Shown one piece after another: positions 14,806 to 15,348 of a stretch of DNA of 15,348 bases; positions within the stretch are counted from its first letter, which is position 1; every line of letters begins with the position of its first letter. Below the pieces are notes generated by a model, which saw only the letters and a list, made by a program, of their open reading frames with translations, was not told the origin of the DNA and did no database searches. The translations under genes were made by a program, and so were the position numbers. Source of the stretch: Rhodobiaceae bacterium UBA7378 (GTDB lineage: Bacteria; Pseudomonadota; Alphaproteobacteria; RS24); assembly GCA_002469805.1 (NCBI GenBank), contig DKNW01000052.1:29456-44803 (forward strand). Direction: 5' to 3'.

Positions 14806-14905
14806 CCTGCTTCCAGTCGCGAGCAACTTAGGCGGTTTTACGCATGGCGGCAAGGCGTTTATCTGCGCATCTGGTCAGCATATCTAAATCACGCCTATAT
14901 CAAGC

Positions 14906-15348
14906 CTAGATATCGAGCAGCGCGTCATCGGCAAAGGCAGCATTTTCCTGAATGAATTGAAAGCGCAATTCAGGCTTGTTGCCCATCAGATTTTTCACAG
15001 CCTTTGACGTAGCGGCATTTTCGTCTTCAGGAATAGTGACCTGCATCAGCGTGCGCTGTCCTGGAATCATAGTGGTTTCTTTCAACTGCGCTGGCAGCAT
15101 TTCGCCAAGGCCCTTGAAGCGGCTAACATCTACTTTGGCATTGGCACGGAATTCGGATGCCAGCAATTCTTCCCGGTGCGCATCGTCTCGCGCGTAAATC
15201 GTTTTGGCACCTTGAGCCAGGCGGTAGAGCGGCGGCACTGCGAGATAAAGATGCGCATTTCGGATAAGTTCCGGCATTTGTTCGAAGAAAAATGTGATGA
15301 GCAAGGCTGCAATATGTGCGCCGTCAACGTCCGCGTCGGTCATGATGA
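14906..15348 (-). CDS. parE: DNA topoisomerase IV subunit B (ParE), C-terminal part only
   Basis: Topoisomerase IV decatenates daughter chromosomes; ParE provides the ATPase and the TOPRIM metal site, and ParC the cleavage subunit. Only the last 146 or so residues are visible, and the gene runs off the right edge. The visible part starts in the TOPRIM domain with IMTDADVDGAHIAALLITFF, carrying the DxD metal-binding residues. It continues through the ELIRNAHLYLAVPPLYRL strand, then RFKGLGEMLPAQLKETTM, the conserved type IIA block, and ends MGNKPELRFQFIQENAAFADDALLDI. The PAQLKETTM wording and the short end after the TOPRIM region resemble alphaproteobacterial ParE more than GyrB, which usually reads PEQLWETTM. 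GyrB remains a lower-probability alternative. rhlE lies 296 bases downstream on the same strand and probably has its own promoter. Confidence 0.92.
   Translation of the reverse strand, partial: IMTDADVDGAHIAALLITFFFEQMPELIRNAHLYLAVPPLYRLAQGAKTIYARDDAHREELLASEFRANAKVDVSRFKGLGEMLPAQLKETTMIPGQRTLMQVTIPEDENAATSKAVKNLMGNKPELRFQFIQENAAFADDALLDI

Noticed and set aside
14610..14831. Plus-strand open frame of MHxKx pentapeptide repeats through the array
   Set aside because: It starts from a TTG with no ribosome site. The frame is open only because the DNA repeat period is a multiple of three, and it lies antisense to the helicase leader.
14832..14905. Possible tRNA or small RNA after parE
   Set aside because: No cloverleaf, T-loop signature or strong terminator is visible; the short ATATC/GATAT palindrome is likely chance.

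Overview
The window looks like chromosomal DNA of an alphaproteobacterium. The basis is family resemblance: the ParE C-terminus, the LptF/LptG pair, the two-subunit methylmalonyl-CoA mutase, and many acyl-CoA enzymes with moderate-GC codon use. I cannot name a genus from the sequence alone. I see no tRNA, rRNA, insertion sequence, prophage gene or CRISPR array.

Layout. (1) 1-1620, plus strand: the 3' part of a glutathione S-transferase of the YfcG/YghU type, then tesB (acyl-CoA thioesterase II) four bases later. (2) 1626-7958, minus strand, read right to left: lptF and lptG (lipopolysaccharide export permease, ATGA overlap), a 118-base gap, then mutA and mutB (methylmalonyl-CoA mutase small and large subunits, again an ATGA overlap). 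tesB and mutB converge with only five bases between them. (3) 8102-10387, plus strand: two adjacent acyl-CoA dehydrogenase genes. By active-site residues they look like a catalytic and a non-catalytic subunit of one heteromeric enzyme. (4) 10450-11685, minus strand: a thiolase, ending in a clear intrinsic terminator that lies between the two convergent genes. (5) 11856-13016, plus strand: a third acyl-CoA dehydrogenase, divergent from the thiolase, with a good sigma70-type promoter. (6) 13071-15348, minus strand: a DEAD-box RNA helicase of the RhlE type with a long basic tail, and the 3' end of parE (topoisomerase IV subunit B). The 296 bases between parE and rhlE hold a 15-bp tandem repeat array and several hairpins.

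Function. Three acyl-CoA dehydrogenases, a thiolase, a CoA thioesterase and methylmalonyl-CoA mutase together point to breakdown of fatty or branched acyl-CoAs. Propionyl-CoA would drain through methylmalonyl-CoA to succinyl-CoA. The mutase helpers (propionyl-CoA carboxylase, epimerase, MeaB chaperone), enoyl-CoA hydratase and hydroxyacyl-CoA dehydrogenase are not in the window. The lpt, rhlE and parE genes are housekeeping.

I did not find an overt new multi-gene system. The least explained structures are the 15-bp repeat array plus the perfect hairpin in the rhlE leader, the paired dehydrogenases, and the Lys/Pro-rich N-terminal extension on the glutathione S-transferase.
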